Shown here piece by piece: positions 19,028-20,182 of a DNA stretch of 20,182 nucleotides. This DNA comes from Nanobdellota archaeon (GTDB lineage Archaea; Nanobdellota; Nanobdellia; Pacearchaeales; GW2011-AR1). The notes under the pieces were generated by a model. That model saw only the letters and a list, made by a program, of their open reading frames with translations, did no database searches and had not been told where the DNA came from. The translations under genes and the position numbers were made by a program. The number at the start of each line of letters is the position of its first letter. Position 1 is the stretch's first letter. The DNA lies in NCBI GenBank assembly GCA_022563455.1, contig JADFNI010000016.1, positions 1 through 20,182 on the forward strand, read 5' to 3'.

Positions 19028-19035
19028 TATTTAAA
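19028..19035 (-). promoter_or_regulatory. TATA box for the zinc-ribbon/Hsp20-like gene, over the MFS stop
   Basis: TTTAAATA on the minus strand, centred 25.5 nt from the ATG at 19006. It covers the stop codon of the transporter gene (19031-19033). Confidence 0.6.
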
Positions 19036-20182
19036 TGTAGTGTTCTACTTTGTGTTTCTTCAGATTAGTGCCTTTCATCTCAAGTCCATGTCCTTCAATA
19101 GGATTAAGCTCATTTAGTACATATTCGCTCGAAAAGTCACCAACATTTTTAACTTCCTTTAGATACTTTAATCCAAAAATTAGAACCAAGAGTCTAAGAA
19201 CTCCAGATAATATCATAATAAATAATAATATCTCCATAAATGCTATATCTAATAAGACAATTAGAGATCCAGCACCAGCTCCCAAGAACATACCAATCCC
19301 TACCATGAAATTAACATGCGGCAATTCAAATCCTCGTTTTTTCTGACTAATCGCATCATAAAGATAGTTATTAGTAGCCAAGTTATACCCACCCCAAGAT
19401 ACTCCCGCAACAATTGAAGGAATAGTTAAAAGATAAACTTTCAATAGAATTTGATTTTCAATTAAAGAAGATAAAAACCAAAGAAAAGGGATACTAGCAA
19501 TAAAATATACAGATATTTTCATTAATTTAACATTTCCAAATTTATCAGAAAATTTACCCAAATATGGAAGAAAAATAATCTGAAATAGCATATGAGAAAT
19601 TACGGTTGAAATAAACCAAAAATAAGAAAAGCCCAAATTTTGAAGCATATAAACTATCCAAAAAGGACCAATAATTGCCACTGCAAAGCTAAGAAAAAAC
19701 TTAAATATCGTAAACCGCCCAAAATCATTTTTATATGAGTTTTTTAGAAACGGCAAAAAAGGACATTCATCTTCTTTTCTAATTTTAATTTTAGGTTCAT
19801 ATTGCCTAGATAAAAGAACAAATGAAATAAACCTGGTAATCATAGCAAGAATAAAAAGAATTCCAAATCCGATTAATGTGTACAACAAAACATCCCCCCT
19901 TTGAATTCCAATTTTCTTAGAATAGTCTAAAATAAACGCTGCAAGAATTAAGGAAATTATGCTAGAAAATCCAATTGCCCTATTTCTTTTTGAAAAATAT
20001 CTTCCCCGATCATCCTCTTTAACTAAGGATCCAATCCAAGAAAACCAAGCAGGGGCAGATATTGCAGAAAAACCATAAAATAAAGTTGCAAACAATAAGA
20101 ATAAAAAAATAGTATGTGGATATCCCATATAAAATAAAACCCCTGTAAGTATTATTGGAATCCATAAAACTAGCCTAGTAGC
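19031..20182 (-). CDS. MFS-type transporter (5' end outside the window)
   Basis: At least 383 residues and open to the right edge: the 18 codons before the internal ATG at 20128 read on as ATRLVLWIPIILTGVLFY, a hydrophobic helix, so that ATG is not the start. About ten membrane segments are visible, with the MFS loop pattern after helix 2-3 (WIGSLVKEDDRGRYFSKRNR, motif-A-like) and its counterpart in the second half (YLGKFSDKFGNVKLM). A central loop carries REKDECPF-like charged sequence. The C-terminal 35 residues are cytoplasmic. Substrate cannot be predicted. Confidence 0.85.
   Translation of the reverse strand, partial: ATRLVLWIPIILTGVLFYMGYPHTIFLFLLFATLFYGFSAISAPAWFSWIGSLVKEDDRGRYFSKRNRAIGFSSIISLILAAFILDYSKKIGIQRGDVLLYTLIGFGILFILAMITRFISFVLLSRQYEPKIKIRKEDECPFLPFLKNSYKNDFGRFTIFKFFLSFAVAIIGPFWIVYMLQNLGFSYFWFISTVISHMLFQIIFLPYLGKFSDKFGNVKLMKISVYFIASIPFLWFLSSLIENQILLKVYLLTIPSIVAGVSWGGYNLATNNYLYDAISQKKRGFELPHVNFMVGIGMFLGAGAGSLIVLLDIAFMEILLFIMILSGVLRLLVLIFGLKYLKEVKNVGDFSSEYVLNELNPIEGHGLEMKGTNLKKHKVEHYI

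Overview
The window is from an AT-rich, gene-dense archaeal chromosome. Direct evidence for Archaea is a TATA-binding protein, MBF1, an MCM helicase, an RPA-type ssDNA-binding protein, an archaeal/eukaryotic-type ATP-dependent DNA ligase, Cbf5/TruB-type pseudouridine synthase, and ribosomal proteins eS19, eL39, eL31 and eL15. The compact layout, many small unrecognised proteins and charged extensions on conserved proteins suggest a DPANN lineage (Pacearchaeota/Woesearchaeota-like); this lineage call is inference.

Layout. (1) 1-2594, plus strand: end of an unknown gene, then scpB, a membrane GT2 glycosyltransferase and a membrane-anchored thioredoxin-fold-like protein, tightly coupled. (2) 2734-3534: MBF1 with a long charged tail and a hairpin-rich leader. 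(3) 3547-9636, minus strand: RPA, MCM, TruB/Cbf5, 3-methyladenine glycosylase Tag, and an eS19-eL39-eL31 operon. (4) 9773-12641: an unknown gene with a possible leader ORF and a palindromic operator, DoxX, then a cluster reading TBP, unknown, NFACT-R, a 48-residue zinc protein and a YhbY/CRM protein. (5) 12708-15898: DNA ligase, thioredoxin, an unknown protein, eL15. (6) 15899-18031, the accessory region: a kinase-like gene, then a 950-bp repeat-bounded segment beside tRNA-Ile(GAU) carrying one very AT-rich nucleotidyltransferase gene. (7) 18080-20182: two small proteins, one a zinc-ribbon/Hsp20-like fusion, and a partial MFS transporter.

Expression logic. First genes of transcription units nearly always have a TATA box centred about 25.5-27.5 nt upstream of the start codon, which predicts leaderless mRNAs, and this was used to choose starts. 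Genes inside operons instead overlap the upstream stop and mostly carry GGAG/GAGG-type ribosome binding sites. The exceptions (eS19, MBF1, the 9773-10369 gene and the gene after TBP) each have a distinctive hairpin or leader.

The most unusual structure is at tRNA-Ile. Two 135-bp direct repeats (one mismatch) lie exactly 950 bp apart, each carries the 3' end of the tRNA gene, and a 15-bp core from the tRNA end occurs four times at spacings 110/840/110. This looks like a minimal tRNA-targeted integrated element with no integrase of its own.
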